Positions 8,981 through 18,022 of a stretch of 64,000 nt of DNA are shown here, piece after piece. Within the stretch, counting starts at the first letter, position 1; each line of letters starts with the position of its first letter. The notes beneath the pieces are model-generated. The model saw only the letters and a list, made by a program, of their open reading frames with translations, did not search any database and was not told where the DNA came from. The position numbers and the translations under genes were made by a program. The DNA is from Comamonadaceae bacterium (lineage in GTDB: Bacteria > Pseudomonadota > Gammaproteobacteria > Burkholderiales > Burkholderiaceae_C): NCBI GenBank assembly GCA_021299875.1, contig JAJTEW010000008.1:434001-498000 (forward strand), in the 5' to 3' direction.

Positions 8981-9883
8981 TCATGCGTCGGTTTCGGGCG
9001 GCAAACCTTGCCATGCAAGTGACGTTGGCGTGACAGGGACTGCAACCACCGTCCTCAGGGTTTCGCGCAGCATTTTTTTCTCGGGTAGGCTCAAGGCCCG
9101 CGTCAAACGTTGGCGCATGCGCAGCAAAAGTTGGCGGTCCACCTCTTGCGGAATACCTCGACTGACCTGGAGCGCGTCACGCAAGTCCTCGCGCAGGTCT
9201 TCAGGTTCGTCGGCCCACCAAGCCGTGATGACCTCTTGCATCGATTGGCGCAGTTCTTCCACGTCTTCGACAGCCAAACCCATGCCCACAGGCAACTTAC
9301 CCTGCAGCAGATCGGCCAAAATTTGCGAATTGACCACCACCCTGCGATCGGCTTGCGCCAGCAAGCGTGCCCAGCCCGGATCGGTACGCACCATTTGCGG
9401 CATGTTGCGGGCCGATTCGTCACCCAAAATGTGCACGCTGACCCCACTGAGTTGGGCCTCATCAATGAGAGTGAGAAAACGCTCGTCGTCACTGGCCACC
9501 AACACATGGTCACATGCGTGGTGCTGGGCCAACTGCTTGAGGTCATGCCCCAAGGAACGCAGCAATGAGGCACCGCCATCCGCGTCGTGTGTCTGAACGA
9601 GGCGCACAATTTGATCGTCGATGACCCAACCATCCGAACGATCGCTGTACCAGTAGATGCGTCGCAAATCGACATCCAGACCTGCTTGCGCCAGGGCCAA
9701 AGACAACAGGTTCAGCAAGCCCTGCCGATTGACCGACTCACCCGAGGCCCCTGTAGCACCCTGCTGGGCCAACCACATCAAAAAACGGGCATCAATCAAG
9801 GCCATGCAACTGCCACTGCGGTGCTCGCCAAAGCGCCGCTCTGTTCGGCCATCTTGAGAAAAATAATCGCGTTTCATCACCAT
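8981..9883 (-). CDS. NYN-domain (PIN-like nuclease fold) protein
   Basis: About 300 residues. The first half looks like a NYN/LabA-type domain: FMALIDARFL near the start, WYSDRSDGW, and a VLVASDDERFLTLIDEA segment with the acidic residues expected of PIN-like ribonucleases. The second half is helical and charged, with no recognised domain. It may be an RNA-processing nuclease; the substrate is unknown. The frame is open upstream to 10000, but ATG 9883 (or 9877, with a GGA six bases ahead) is preferred because the extra N-terminus would overlap the divergent Nudix gene. It converges on fbp. Confidence 0.75.
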   Translation of the reverse strand: MVMKRDYFSQDGRTERRFGEHRSGSCMALIDARFLMWLAQQGATGASGESVNRQGLLNLLSLALAQAGLDVDLRRIYWYSDRSDGWVIDDQIVRLVQTHDADGGASLLRSLGHDLKQLAQHHACDHVLVASDDERFLTLIDEAQLSGVSVHILGDESARNMPQMVRTDPGWARLLAQADRRVVVNSQILADLLQGKLPVGMGLAVEDVEELRQSMQEVITAWWADEPEDLREDLRDALQVSRGIPQEVDRQLLLRMRQRLTRALSLPEKKMLRETLRTVVAVPVTPTSLAWQGLPPETDA

Positions 9884-9992
9884 TCCATATCTGTAAAAAA
9901 ATAACGTTGCTAAGGTACGCAACAACCTGATTTTACGGCTTGGACTGGGTGCGATCGGGCACCCTTGATCTTCTCGGTTATAAATACCCACT

Positions 9993-10727
9993 GTGTCCAA
10001 AATCCCTCCCTTTGATCCGCGTCAAGTGCCCGTATGGCAAATCGACCACGATTTGCCCGCGGTACCGTCCTCGCATCTATCGCCCCAAGCGTTGCGGTCG
10101 CGTTTTTTGAATCCACCGGTCTGGCAACCCGAAGTGGTCAGAGAAAACTTTTCATCCACCCGTTCACCCGCGCAAGCCGCGGTTTTGGTGCCCATCGTCA
10201 TGCGTGGCCCCAATGCCTGCTCACCCACGGTGTTGTTGACACGGCGAGCGGCACACATGAACACACATTCCGGGCAAATTGCTTTTCCGGGGGGCAAAGT
10301 GGATCCGGAAGATGCCAACCACCAAGCCACGGCTTTGCGAGAAGCACAAGAGGAAATCGGACTCGATGCCCGGCATGTCCAAATCATTGGTGAATTGCCA
10401 ACCTACATCACAGGCACGGCTTTTTGGGTGACCCCGGTGGTGGGGCTGGTCTCACCCGACATGTCGCTTGTCCCTAACGCAGAGGAAGTGGACGATGTGT
10501 TTGAGGTCCCCCTTTCTTTTTTGATGAATCCGGCCAATCACCAACGTCATGCCATGGATTGGCAAGGCCAAAAACGGCATTGGTTTTCCATGCCTTATCT
10601 CGAAAGCCGTCCCAGTCAAACCGCTTTAAATGGTGAGATCGAAGCGATTGAGCGCTTCATTTGGGGCGCTACAGCGGGCATGCTGCGCAACTTTTACCGC
10701 TTTCTAGCGGCCAACCCGACCACATGA
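9993..10727 (+). CDS. Nudix hydrolase, CoA pyrophosphatase-like
   Basis: Nudix hydrolase of about 244 residues, resembling the NudL/CoA diphosphatase group (PF00293), which cleaves CoA or related nucleotide diphosphates. The Nudix box runs from GGKVDPEDAN to REAQEEIGL with the catalytic REXXEE core intact. It is preceded by SGQIAFPGG, a signature of the CoA-diphosphatase subgroup. No ATG is close, so the GTG at 9993 is the best start, without a good ribosome site. It ends 7 bp before the next gene and is probably co-transcribed with it. Confidence 0.88.
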   Translation: MSKIPPFDPRQVPVWQIDHDLPAVPSSHLSPQALRSRFLNPPVWQPEVVRENFSSTRSPAQAAVLVPIVMRGPNACSPTVLLTRRAAHMNTHSGQIAFPGGKVDPEDANHQATALREAQEEIGLDARHVQIIGELPTYITGTAFWVTPVVGLVSPDMSLVPNAEEVDDVFEVPLSFLMNPANHQRHAMDWQGQKRHWFSMPYLESRPSQTALNGEIEAIERFIWGATAGMLRNFYRFLAANPTT

Positions 10728-10734
10728 GAAAAGC

Positions 10735-11694
10735 ATGAGTTTTTTTGCCATCTTGCTGGCTCTTGTCCTGGAGCAGGCCCGGCCCCTCAAGACCAACAAC
10801 CTGTTGTTTTCGACCATCGATCGGTGGATTCAGTGGGCAGTGCGCACGCTGGATGCAGGGGCTCGCTCACAAGCCTGGATCACCTGGGGTGTGACCGTGT
10901 TGGGGCCGGCCATATTGGTCATGCTGGTGCATTGGTTGTTGACCTGGGGTCTGGGCTGGTGGGCGGCCGTTCTGTGGAACATTGCTCTGTTGTATGCCAC
11001 GCTCGGTTTTCGACAATTCAGCCACCACTTCACTGGCATTCGAGAGGCTTTGGACAACGGCGATGAGGACAAAGCACGCGAGCTGTTGGCCCAGTGGCAG
11101 CAGGTCCATGTGGGACAAATCCCCCGCAGCGAAATTGTTCGCCATGTGATCGAGTACTCGGTGATCGCCGCCCACCGCCATGTGTTCGGTGTCTTCTTTT
11201 GGTATGCCGCCTTGTCGATCATCGGACTCGGTCCAGTGGGGGCCGTGATTTACCGCCTCACGGAGTTGGCGCAGCGCCAATGGCAAGAGCCAGCAGCCGA
11301 TGGTCCATGGGCCAGTGAGGTACTGCGTTCTGTGAGCGTTCGCGCTTGGCAAGCCATGGACTGGCTGCCATCGCGCATGACCGCCTTGGGTTTTGCCATT
11401 GTGGGCAGCTTTGAAGACGCCATGGATGGGTGGCGAAACCATGCGCAAAACTTTCCCCAAGACAACGATGGTGTGATCCTGGCGGCCACCGCTGGCGCCA
11501 TCAATATCCGCCTGGGGGGCGCTGCCCTGTCGGCCACAAACGAGGAAGCATCCAAAGAGCTGGGGGGCAGCAGCACGCCCGGACGAATCGCCAGCCTGGC
11601 GCACTTTGCGCAAGTGGTTGGACTGGTCTGGCGTACCGTGATCATGTGGTTGCTGTTGTTGGCCTTGCTGACCATGGCCAACCTGGTGGGCTGA
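10735..11694 (+). CDS. CobD/CbiB-family integral membrane protein
   Basis: 319 residues with several hydrophobic segments: the N-terminus, a long one around VLGPAILVMLVHWLLTW, VFFWYAALSIIGLGPVGAVIY and the C-terminal VIMWLLLLALLTM. The text matches the CobD/CbiB family, whose best-known members make adenosylcobinamide in the membrane. No other cobalamin genes are in view, and betaproteobacteria carry CobD-like paralogues (also compared with AmpE) outside cobalamin clusters, so the cobalamin role is unproven. The start at 10735 is 7 bp after the Nudix stop. It converges on rsgA. Confidence 0.78.
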   Translation: MSFFAILLALVLEQARPLKTNNLLFSTIDRWIQWAVRTLDAGARSQAWITWGVTVLGPAILVMLVHWLLTWGLGWWAAVLWNIALLYATLGFRQFSHHFTGIREALDNGDEDKARELLAQWQQVHVGQIPRSEIVRHVIEYSVIAAHRHVFGVFFWYAALSIIGLGPVGAVIYRLTELAQRQWQEPAADGPWASEVLRSVSVRAWQAMDWLPSRMTALGFAIVGSFEDAMDGWRNHAQNFPQDNDGVILAATAGAINIRLGGAALSATNEEASKELGGSSTPGRIASLAHFAQVVGLVWRTVIMWLLLLALLTMANLVG

Positions 11695-11708
11695 CAAGGC
11701 CCACGCCC

Positions 11709-12701
11709 TCACCAGCGTCGCTGGCCCAATTCTTCGAACAACTGCGCATAAATGCGGTGACGGCGCACGCTGATGGTGCCCGGATTTTGTGCGCTTTCCA
11801 CCTGTGCCAACACGGCACAACCCGGCTCGTGCAAATGCGTGCAGTTGTAAAACTTGCAGCCGCCCAGATGCTCTCGCAAATCGGGCATGCAGTCGGCCAA
11901 GCGGGTGGGCTCGATGTGGTGCAACCCAAACTCCTGAAAGCCGGGTGAATCGATCAAGGCCGTGCGTGCAGCGCCAGTTTCAGCACCCTCTTGAGCCATC
12001 CCGTCGAGCGCAGGCACCCAATACCAACGCGTGCTCGTCGTGGTGTGTTTGCCCGAGTTGAGCGCCAGCGAAATCTCGCCTGTTTCGACTTGCGCATCGG
12101 GCACTAGGCGGTTGATCAGCGTGCTCTTGCCGCTGCCGGAAGGTCCGAGCACCAGGGTCGTCAACCCTTTCAATTGCAGACACAAGTCGGCCACGCCATC
12201 GTCGACCACCGGGCTGCGCGGGTTCAGGCTGATGGGCATGACGCTGTAGCCCATGGCGCGGTAAGGGGCCAAGCGCTCCCAGGCCAGGGCAAAGGGCTGG
12301 GCCAAATCACTCTTGTTGAGCGCGATGATGGGCGTGATGCGCTCGGCCTCGGCGGCCACCAAAGCGCGTGAGAGTTGGCTTTCCGAATACTCGGGATCGG
12401 CCGCGATCAGGATCAGCACGCGGTCCAGATTGGCGGCAAAAGATTTGGTGCGAATTTCGTCTTGCCGATAAAACAGATTGCGGCGCTCCTGCAGTTTTTC
12501 GATGCTGCCCTCGTCGCCTGCAATTTGCCACAGCACCTGGTCGCCCACCACCACCTGGTTTTTCTTGCCCCGGGGGTGGCAAATCAGACGTCGTCCTTCG
12601 GGGGTCTCCACCAGGCAGTGGCGGCCATAGGTAGCGACCACCAAGCCCGGCTCCAGATCATTGGCCTGGGGCAAGGCCGGACGCACTTTGGGTTTATTCA
12701 T
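11709..12701 (-). CDS. rsgA: Small ribosomal subunit maturation GTPase RsgA
   Basis: Circularly permuted GTPase that checks late 30S subunit maturation. 330 residues. An N-terminal OB-fold region is followed by G4 (ALNKSDL), G1 (GPSGSGKST) and G3 (DSPGFQEFG) in permuted order. The C-terminal zinc motif is present as CKFYNCTHLHEPGC. It is the last gene of a three-gene minus-strand set with the pterin dehydratase and the M48 protease. Spacing to the upstream gene is 6 bp. Confidence 0.96.
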   Translation of the reverse strand: MNKPKVRPALPQANDLEPGLVVATYGRHCLVETPEGRRLICHPRGKKNQVVVGDQVLWQIAGDEGSIEKLQERRNLFYRQDEIRTKSFAANLDRVLILIAADPEYSESQLSRALVAAEAERITPIIALNKSDLAQPFALAWERLAPYRAMGYSVMPISLNPRSPVVDDGVADLCLQLKGLTTLVLGPSGSGKSTLINRLVPDAQVETGEISLALNSGKHTTTSTRWYWVPALDGMAQEGAETGAARTALIDSPGFQEFGLHHIEPTRLADCMPDLREHLGGCKFYNCTHLHEPGCAVLAQVESAQNPGTISVRRHRIYAQLFEELGQRRW

Positions 12702-12707
12702 GCCGCT

Positions 12708-13019
12708 TCATGCCGGTAACAAGGCATCGGTTTGAGTCGCGGCCTCAAAGTCCAGTCGACTCAAACCGCGCACATCGTGCGTGTTCCAGCGCACCACGCA
12801 GCGGCGGTAGGTCAACACCAGTTCCGGGTGGTGATTGAGCTTTTCAGACAACCAAGCCACGCTGTTGATGAACAGCAGTGCATGGGTGTGTTCGGCAAAT
12901 GCAAAGGTTTTTTCAATGGCGATGTTTTCGCCATCGCCCGACAAACGCCAACTCGGAATTTGGCCAAGCGCCATGATCACCTCGGTGGGTTTGAGCGCAC
13001 GAACTTCTGGCGTGCTCAT
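12708..13019 (-). CDS. 4a-hydroxytetrahydrobiopterin dehydratase
   Basis: Pterin-4a-carbinolamine dehydratase (PCD/DCoH family), 103 residues. It dehydrates the 4a-hydroxypterin made by aromatic amino acid hydroxylases. The signature LNHHPEL holds the catalytic His pair, followed by VRWNTHDVRGLSRLDFEAA. Its ATG overlaps the stop of the M48 protease gene (ATGA), so the two are translationally coupled. No phenylalanine hydroxylase is visible here, so its role may be pterin recycling or a non-enzymatic function. Confidence 0.9.
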   Translation of the reverse strand: MSTPEVRALKPTEVIMALGQIPSWRLSGDGENIAIEKTFAFAEHTHALLFINSVAWLSEKLNHHPELVLTYRRCVVRWNTHDVRGLSRLDFEAATQTDALLPA

Positions 13020-14275
13020 GCGTTTTTCATCCTGAGCAATCGTTCACTTGCCGGAGGGTGCGAGTAATAGAACTTCACATACCAAGGGTCGGGCGTGAGG
13101 GTCGAGGCATTGTCTTGGTAGAGCTTGAGCAAAGCCGAAGACAAGTCCTTGCCAGGTGTTTGCGACACTGCGTAAGCATCGGCTTCGAACTCCTGTTGGC
13201 GAGATCGCCAAGACGACACAGGCGCAAAAAACAAAGTGAACACTGGCGTGACGAGCATGAACAGGACCAGCGCCAGCGCGTCGTTGCTGCCCGATAAATT
13301 GGGCATCACGCCCAAGCCCGTGTAAAACCAAATTTGCTGAGCCAACCAGCCCAGCAACGCCAGCCCCATCAGCGTCATGGCAAAGCTGGTGGCCATCATT
13401 TTGACAATGTGCTTGTGTTTGAAGTGACCCAACTCATGGGCCAGCACCGCTTCCATTTCGGCCGGGCTCAGTTGCTTGAGCAAGGTATCGAAAAACACCA
13501 CGCGCTTGCTGGCGCCAAAGCCTGTGAAAAAAGCATTGGAGTGTGCCGATCGGCGGCTGCCATCCATCACAAAAAAACCTTTGGCGGTGAAGCCTGCCCG
13601 TTGCATCAGGTTCTGCACGCGGGCCTTGAGCGACTCGTCTTCCAAGGGGGTGAATTTATTGAACAGCGGCATGATCAGATTCGGGGCAATGGCCATCAAA
13701 AACAGTTGCCAAACGACCAGCACGCCCCAGGCCCACAGCCACCACCACTCGCCACCGGCTTGCATGAGCCACAACACCACCCACAAAAGCGGCAGGCCCA
13801 GCACCAAACCCAGCACCAGGCCCTTGGCCATGTCGGCCAGCCACAAGGCGGGCGTGATGTTGTTGAAGCCAAAGCGTTGCTCCACGCCAAAGGTTTGCAC
13901 CAAGGACAAGGGTAGCCCCATCAAGCCACCCACCAGCGTGAAGCCCAGCACCAGCGCGATTTGCTGCGCCATGCCGGGACCCATCCAGCCCAACAGCACT
14001 TGGTTGAGCGCATCGAGCCCGCCCAGAAGCGTCCAGCCCAGCAAAACGGCGGCATCCAGCGCGATATCAATTTGTGACAATCGCGCTTTGGCCAAGGTGT
14101 AATCGGCCGCTTTTTGGTGGTCGGCCAAACCCATGGTGTCAGCATAGGCTTGCGGCACCGCGCTTCGGTGGCGTGCCACATGCCGCACTTGGCGGGCGTT
14201 GAGCCAAAATTTGAGCACCACATGCGCCAACAAGGCTGCGACCAAAGTCAAGGTCAAAGTCAAGGAAGAGTTCAT
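13016..14275 (-). CDS. M48 (Ste24/HtpX-like) membrane metallopeptidase
   Basis: About 419 residues with multiple membrane segments. The zinc motif HELGH lies in AVLAHELGHFKHKH, and the downstream FEADAYAV supplies the third ligand Glu. The text matches the CAAX prenyl protease 1 (Ste24) branch of M48, which in bacteria acts in membrane protein quality control. The frame is open to 14311, but ATG 14275 (MNSSLTLTLTLVAAL) begins a good first membrane helix. It heads the operon with the pterin dehydratase and rsgA and is divergent from orn. Confidence 0.9.
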   Translation of the reverse strand: MNSSLTLTLTLVAALLAHVVLKFWLNARQVRHVARHRSAVPQAYADTMGLADHQKAADYTLAKARLSQIDIALDAAVLLGWTLLGGLDALNQVLLGWMGPGMAQQIALVLGFTLVGGLMGLPLSLVQTFGVEQRFGFNNITPALWLADMAKGLVLGLVLGLPLLWVVLWLMQAGGEWWWLWAWGVLVVWQLFLMAIAPNLIMPLFNKFTPLEDESLKARVQNLMQRAGFTAKGFFVMDGSRRSAHSNAFFTGFGASKRVVFFDTLLKQLSPAEMEAVLAHELGHFKHKHIVKMMATSFAMTLMGLALLGWLAQQIWFYTGLGVMPNLSGSNDALALVLFMLVTPVFTLFFAPVSSWRSRQQEFEADAYAVSQTPGKDLSSALLKLYQDNASTLTPDPWYVKFYYSHPPASERLLRMKNA

Positions 14276-14413
14276 CGGTCTATTGTAGAAGCGGCCTTGT
14301 CTGGCCCGCATGAACAGGGGTTTGCACCTCGGAGCGCAAAACCTGGCTACGTCGCGGGTCTCGATTGCCTGGCCTCACGCTGACCGCCCCTGTGCATCGG
14401 CGACAATCTGAAC

Positions 14414-14998
14414 ATGTCCGATGTGAACTCCCCCACGCCTGAAGCCTCAGCGCTGCCCAAATCCGATCAAAACCTGGTCTGGATCGATTGTGAAATGACG
14501 GGGCTGGACCCCGAAAAAGAACGCCTGTTGGAAATCGCCGTGATCGTGACGGGCCCGCACCTCTCGCCCCGCATCGAAGGTCCGGTATTGGTGATTCACC
14601 AAAGCGACGAACTGCTCAACCAAATGGACAAGTGGAACAAAGGCACCCACGGTAAAAGCGGGCTGATCGACAAAGTCAAGGCCTCCACGATCAGCGAGGC
14701 CGATGCTGAAGAACAAATCCTGGCCTTTTTGAAAAAGTACATTCCTAAAAACAGCTCACCGCTGTGCGGCAATACCATCAGCCAAGACCGCCGATTTTTG
14801 GTCAAGTACATGCCCAAACTGGAGGCCTTCTTCCACTATCGCAACTTGGATGTGAGCACCCTCAAAGAACTGTCGCGCCGCTGGAAGCCCGATGTGTATG
14901 CCAGTTTCAAAAAGCAACAAAAGCACACCGCACTGGCCGATGTGCACGAATCCATCGACGAATTGGCCCATTACCGCGAGCACTTCATTCGGCTTTGA
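14414..14998 (+). CDS. orn: Oligoribonuclease
   Basis: DEDDh 3'-5' exonuclease that degrades 2-5 nt RNAs, including pGpG, to mononucleotides. 194 residues. The first acidic pair lies in [10 protein letters not shown], further acidic residues are in [10 protein letters not shown], and the C-terminal [14 protein letters not shown] holds the catalytic His and Asp. The N-terminal stretch of about 16 residues is an extension over the E. coli protein. It is divergent from the M48 protease. A weak hairpin AGGG-AAAA-CCCT with a T-rich tail follows at 15007-15035. Confidence 0.95.
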   Translation: MSDVNSPTPEASALPKSDQNLVWIDCEMTGLDPEKERLLEIAVIVTGPHLSPRIEGPVLVIHQSDELLNQMDKWNKGTHGKSGLIDKVKASTISEADAEEQILAFLKKYIPKNSSPLCGNTISQDRRFLVKYMPKLEAFFHYRNLDVSTLKELSRRWKPDVYASFKKQQKHTALADVHESIDELAHYREHFIRL

Positions 14999-15157
14999 TA
15001 AATTTCAGGGAAAACCCTAGCGCTTTTCTTTTTGTCGTGTCATAATCACTGGCTTGCTGAATGAAAAGTTCAGCATTTCTCACATCTCCCTTCATGCTTT
15101 GACCCAAAGATAGGGTCACTCTCAGCGGCCAGGCTCTCAGCCTTGCGCCTCTCGCGA

Positions 15158-15197
15158 GCACCGTTTGATGGTTGATGTTTTTTCAACCTAGCGGTGC
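15158..15197 (+). promoter_or_regulatory. Two-helix hairpin in the leader of the DEAD-box helicase gene
   Basis: GCACCG (15158) pairs with CGGTGC (15197), and inside it GGTTGA pairs with TCAACC around a 7-nt loop, with a 6/3 internal loop between helices. No T run follows, so it is not a simple terminator. It sits in a leader of up to about 210 nt if a CATAAT at 15041-15046 is the -10 box. Smaller hairpins (AGGCTCTCAGCCT at about 15131) lie upstream. Long structured leaders are known for cold-induced RNA helicase genes; a role here is inferred. Confidence 0.45.
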
Positions 15198-15263
15198 CTT
15201 TGACCCCATGCACAACAGCAGCCTGTTGGCGGTCCTTGTTCCGTGCGAGTTTTTTTGATCCAC

Positions 15264-17354
15264 ATGACTGACACTTTGAACACAGTGCAGGACGACTTGT
15301 CGCCTGCCGAAATCACATCCATCGCCACAGCAACGACTGCACACCCCGTTGCGACCAACTTGGCCACCGAAATCATGGTCGCTGCAGTGGCCGAAATCAC
15401 GCCTGAGGAAGCAGTTGAAGACACGGCAGAATCGACCGAAGAAGTTGAAGCCGTCGCCGATGTGACCAACGGTTTCGTCGAGTTGGGCCTGGCTCCTGAG
15501 TTGGTGCAGGCCGTGGCCGATCTGGGCTACACCCAGCCCACCGCCGTGCAATTGCGCGCCATTCCTTTGGCCCTGCCTACTGCGGGTGGCTCCAAGGACG
15601 GCAAGTCCAATGGCTACACGGACCTGATGGTCTCCAGCCAAACCGGCAGTGGCAAAACCGCGGCTTTTTTGCTGCCCGTGTTGCACACGCTGATCCAGCA
15701 AATGGCCGAGCAAGAAGCGGCAGAACGCGCAGAATTTGACCAAGCCTGCACCGACGCGGCTGCCAAGGGCGAGCCCGCCCCCAAGCGCGCCAAACGCAAA
15801 GACCCCACCAACCCACGCAACTTCAAGGCCCCAACACCCGGCGCCTTGATCGTCTGCCCCACGCGTGAATTGGCCCAGCAGGTGGCACAAGACGCCATCG
15901 AATTGGTCAAGCACACCCGCGGTCTGCGCGTGGCCAACGTGGTCGGCGGCATCCCTTACCAGTTGCAAATTGCCAAGCTGCAAAACGCCAACCTGGTGGT
16001 GGCCACACCTGGCCGTTTGCTGGACCTGCAGCGCTCCATGCAAATCAAACTGGACAAAGTGCAGTTTTTGGTGGTGGACGAAGCCGACCGCATGCTCGAC
16101 CTGGGATTTTCGGACGACCTGGCCGACATCAACGACCTGACCAGCCAGCGCCGCCAGACCATGATGTTCAGCGCCACGTTTGCGCCGCGCATTCAGCAAC
16201 TGGCCATGCGCGTGATGCACGACGGCGGTTCTTCGGTCCAAAAAATTCAGATCGACAACCCCCAGGAAAAGCACAACAACATCAAGCAGGTGTTGTTTTG
16301 GGCGGACAACGCCCAACACAAGCGCCAGATGCTCGACCACTGGTTGCGTGACGCCACGATCGACCAGGCCATCGTCTTCTCCAGCACCCAAATCGAGTGT
16401 GACGGCTTGGCCGCTGACCTGCAGCAAGACGGTTTCTCGGCTGTGGCCCTGCACGGCGCCCTGAGCCAAGGCATGCGCAACCGCCGCCTGATGGCTTTGC
16501 GCAATGGCCAGGTCCAGATTTTGGTCGCCACCGACGTGGCCGCTCGCGGCATTGACGTGCCCACCATCACCCACGTCTTCAACTTCGGCTTGCCGATGAA
16601 GGCCGAGGATTACACCCACCGCATTGGCCGCACAGGCCGCGCAGGCCGGGATGGCCTGGCCGTGACCTTTGCCGAAATCCGTGACCGCCGCAAGATCGGT
16701 GACATCGAGTCCTACACTCGCCAGCCTTTCAAGGCCGAAGTGATTCCAGGCCTGGAGCCTAAGGTGCGCATGCCCGAAGCCCGCAAGCCCATGGGCCGTG
16801 GCGGTGACCGTTTCGGCGGCGAGCGCAATTACGCCAACGCAGGCGGTGGTTTCCGGGGTGGTCGTCCCGCCTCCGGTGGCCGCGACTTCGGCGGCAACCG
16901 TGACCGCGACCATGGTGGCGGTGGATTTGACAACCGCGCCCCGCGTGGCAACTTCCGCGACGAGCAGCCACGCTTTGAGCAGCGCAGCGAACCCCGCTTC
17001 GATGCCCGCAAGGACGGTGGCCGTTTTGACGCACCCCGTGGTGAGCAACGTGGCGGTGACCGCTTTGAGCAGCGCGGCGCACCTGCGCACCCTTGGGACA
17101 AGGGCGACAGCCGCCCTGCCCCGCGCCAAGACGCTCGCCAAGACGGCCCACGTCAAGGCGGCCGCTGGGAGGAGTCTGGTGGCGACAAGCGCAACGCTGC
17201 CCGCCCTGCCCCCCGCGGCGCGGCCGGTGCAGGCGACAAGTTCGCCCGCGGCCCCAAGCAGTTTGGTGCCGGCAACTTCAAACCCCATGCGGCTGGCGAA
17301 GGCCCTGCAGGCAAGCGTGGCGGCACCCGCGTTCTGAAAATCACGCGCGCTTGA
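15264..17354 (+). CDS. DEAD-box RNA helicase, RhlE-like, with Gly/Arg-rich tail
   Basis: ATP-dependent RNA helicase of about 696 residues. Residues 1-70 are an acidic Ala/Glu/Thr-rich extension. The core has the Q motif (LGYTQPTAVQ), Walker A SSQTGSGKT at 124-132, PTRELAQQ, TPGRLLDL, the DEAD box VVDEADRML, FSATF and HRIGRTGRAG. A roughly 50-residue basic insert (about 142-190) separates motifs I and Ia. The last 190 residues are rich in Gly, Arg and Asp (RGG-type), expected to bind RNA. ATG 15264 is preferred, though GTG 15243 is in frame. It probably acts in ribosome assembly or mRNA decay. Confidence 0.93.
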   Translation: MTDTLNTVQDDLSPAEITSIATATTAHPVATNLATEIMVAAVAEITPEEAVEDTAESTEEVEAVADVTNGFVELGLAPELVQAVADLGYTQPTAVQLRAIPLALPTAGGSKDGKSNGYTDLMVSSQTGSGKTAAFLLPVLHTLIQQMAEQEAAERAEFDQACTDAAAKGEPAPKRAKRKDPTNPRNFKAPTPGALIVCPTRELAQQVAQDAIELVKHTRGLRVANVVGGIPYQLQIAKLQNANLVVATPGRLLDLQRSMQIKLDKVQFLVVDEADRMLDLGFSDDLADINDLTSQRRQTMMFSATFAPRIQQLAMRVMHDGGSSVQKIQIDNPQEKHNNIKQVLFWADNAQHKRQMLDHWLRDATIDQAIVFSSTQIECDGLAADLQQDGFSAVALHGALSQGMRNRRLMALRNGQVQILVATDVAARGIDVPTITHVFNFGLPMKAEDYTHRIGRTGRAGRDGLAVTFAEIRDRRKIGDIESYTRQPFKAEVIPGLEPKVRMPEARKPMGRGGDRFGGERNYANAGGGFRGGRPASGGRDFGGNRDRDHGGGGFDNRAPRGNFRDEQPRFEQRSEPRFDARKDGGRFDAPRGEQRGGDRFEQRGAPAHPWDKGDSRPAPRQDARQDGPRQGGRWEESGGDKRNAARPAPRGAAGAGDKFARGPKQFGAGNFKPHAAGEGPAGKRGGTRVLKITRA

Positions 17355-17470
17355 TCCTTATCCTGGGCTTCACCCAGGACTCTAAGATCTCCAACAAGGT
17401 CTTGCACTCACCGGCAAGGCCTTTTTTCATGGCCGGGCGAAATGGCTGTCCGTTTTAACGCGCCCATAAA

Positions 17471-17504
17471 AAAACCGCCCTGGGCGCAAACCCGGGCGGT
17501 TTTT
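17471..17504. terminator. Bidirectional terminator between helicase gene and rplS
   Basis: AAAACCGCCC (17471-17480) pairs with GGGCGGTTTT (17494-17503) around a 13-nt loop, with an A run before and a T run after. It therefore works for both converging genes. Confidence 0.88.
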
Positions 17505-17522
17505 AGCAGGTCCGAAAAGGCT

Positions 17523-17906
17523 TTACGCTTTGGCAGCAGGTGCTGCTTTGCGCTGAGGCAACTTTTCTTTGATACGAGCCGACTTGCCGCTGCGGTCACG
17601 CAGGTAGTACAGCTTGGCGCGGCGAACATCACCACGTCGTTTGACTTCGATGCTGGCAATCACAGGGCTGTAAGTCTGGAACGTACGCTCCACACCTTCG
17701 CCACTGGAGATCTTGCGCACAGTGAAGCCGCTGTTCAGACCACGGTTGCGCTTGGCGATCACCACACCTTCGTAGGCTTGGACACGCTTGCGCGCACCTT
17801 CCACCACGTTGACGCTGACGATCACGGTGTCGCCGGGGGCAAATTCAGGAATCACTTTACCCAAACGGGCAATTTCTTCCTGCTCAAGAGTTTGAATCAA
17901 ATTCAT
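17523..17906 (-). CDS. rplS: Large ribosomal subunit protein bL19
   Basis: 127 residues, normal length. It bridges the 30S-50S interface. The conserved [16 protein letters not shown] and [14 protein letters not shown] segments are present, with a Lys/Ala-rich tail. It is the last gene of rpsP-rimM-trmD-rplS. A 116-bp gap separates it from trmD, and a TATAAT on the minus strand at 18022-18027 may give it an extra promoter, though no good -35 is visible. Confidence 0.97.
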   Translation of the reverse strand: MNLIQTLEQEEIARLGKVIPEFAPGDTVIVSVNVVEGARKRVQAYEGVVIAKRNRGLNSGFTVRKISSGEGVERTFQTYSPVIASIEVKRRGDVRRAKLYYLRDRSGKSARIKEKLPQRKAAPAAKA

Positions 17907-18022
17907 TTTTTGAACTCCGTCCGATCATGCCTCGCTGCACAAGGGGCGTTCTGTGCTGTAAAGGCCATACCAAGGCATGACTGAGCCAGATCGCGGCGGG
18001 TAGAGGATCGAAAAGCCTTTAA

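Noticed and set aside
15183..17288. 701-codon open frame antisense to the DEAD-box helicase gene
   Set aside because: Its Gly/Ala/Val/His-rich text is a shadow of the Gly/Arg-rich helicase coding strand; no motifs or ribosome site.
16790..17340. Repetitive Gly/Arg-coding stretch as a DNA tandem repeat or CRISPR-like array
   Set aside because: Units are irregular at the DNA level, and the pattern comes from the RGG-type protein tail.
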